Under the pieces are notes generated by a model. It worked only from the letters and a program-made list of their open reading frames with translations. It was not told the DNA's origin and made no database searches. Source: Streptococcaceae bacterium (GTDB lineage Bacteria > Bacillota > Bacilli > Lactobacillales > Streptococcaceae). From it: DNA of 5,918 bases. Shown piece by piece: positions 5,802 through 5,918 of this stretch (position 1 is its first letter; each line of letters starts with the position of its first letter). Both the position numbers and the translations under genes were made by a program. Location of the stretch: NCBI GenBank assembly GCA_031259195.1, contig JAIRLR010000176.1, positions 1-5,918 on the forward strand, written 5' to 3'.

Positions 5802-5918
5802 TAGACCTCTTGCGAAACTAGGACATGATTAAAAATTGTGTTCAATTTTTTCCTGAGATAAGGAAAAAAACGCAAGAATAGTGGGTGCTATTGCGAGGCT
5901 TTTTGACGAAATATCAGG
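5802..5918. mobile_element. End of an insertion sequence, continuing beyond the window
   Basis: The terminal sequence TAGACCTCTTGCGAAACTAG at 5802-5821 equals both arms of the miniature element at 5044-5112. The first 40 bases of this end match one side of that element exactly. This marks 5802 as the outer end of an IS whose body lies to the right. On the minus strand, a frame open from the window edge ends with TAA at 5829-5831 (29 codons, ending EKIEHNF). A second frame ends with TAG at 5888-5890 (ending FRQKASQ). Either could be a transposase C-terminus; I cannot decide which. The IS family is not identified; the terminal repeat and TA-rich flanks bring IS5-like elements to mind, at low confidence. 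The insertion lies 42 bp upstream of the permease start and probably separates it from its native promoter. Confidence 0.65.

Noticed and set aside
5871..5904. Hairpin AATAG/CTATT with extended arms followed by CTTTTT on the plus strand, resembling a terminator
   Set aside because: The core stem is only five pairs with a three-base bulge before three more, it is A+T-rich, and no plus-strand gene ends here.

Overview
The window looks like a chromosomal accessory region of a low-GC Gram-positive bacterium of the order Lactobacillales. The phosphoglucomutase at the left edge reads like enterococcal or streptococcal Pgm from memory, and the ribosome binding sites are AGGAG-like. Genus was not determined; an Enterococcaceae member is my best guess. 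All supported genes are on the minus strand, so transcription runs from high to low coordinates.

Layout in transcription order: (1) 5802-5918, one end of an insertion sequence that continues past the window. (2) 5109-5759, a polar amino-acid ABC permease with no partner gene in view. (3) 5044-5112, a small perfect inverted repeat (28-bp arms, 13-bp loop). It shares 40 identical bases with the IS end, so it is a miniature non-autonomous derivative of that IS. (4) 4869-5043, a non-coding control region with a 25-bp palindrome. (5) 4868 down to 1456, a compact five-gene operon. (6) 1416 down to 1, the first 472 codons of a phosphoglucomutase, following the operon after 39 bp with no visible terminator.

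The five-gene operon is the main interest. Its first gene encodes a 92-residue precursor that looks like a circular (head-to-tail) bacteriocin. It has a hydrophobic leader ending in His, like that of enterocin AS-48. The Gly/Ala-rich core has no acidic residues and ends in a basic RRYGMK segment, comparable to the KKYGxK of enterocin NKR-5-3B and amylocyclicin. It is followed by a large polytopic membrane protein, an ABC ATPase, a SpoIIM/DUF95-family membrane protein and a second small membrane protein. This is the standard gene complement of circular bacteriocin clusters (maturation, export and self-protection). The genes are tightly coupled: the first two are 16 bp apart and the next two pairs overlap.

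Points that depart from the described systems are a very short predicted mature peptide (56 residues), a cysteine in it, no separate short cationic immunity gene, a degenerate Q-loop in the ATPase, and a 71-bp out-of-frame overlap with a TTG start for the SpoIIM protein. The operon is visibly richer in A+T than the flanking housekeeping genes, and IS-derived sequences lie next to it. Together these suggest horizontal acquisition.
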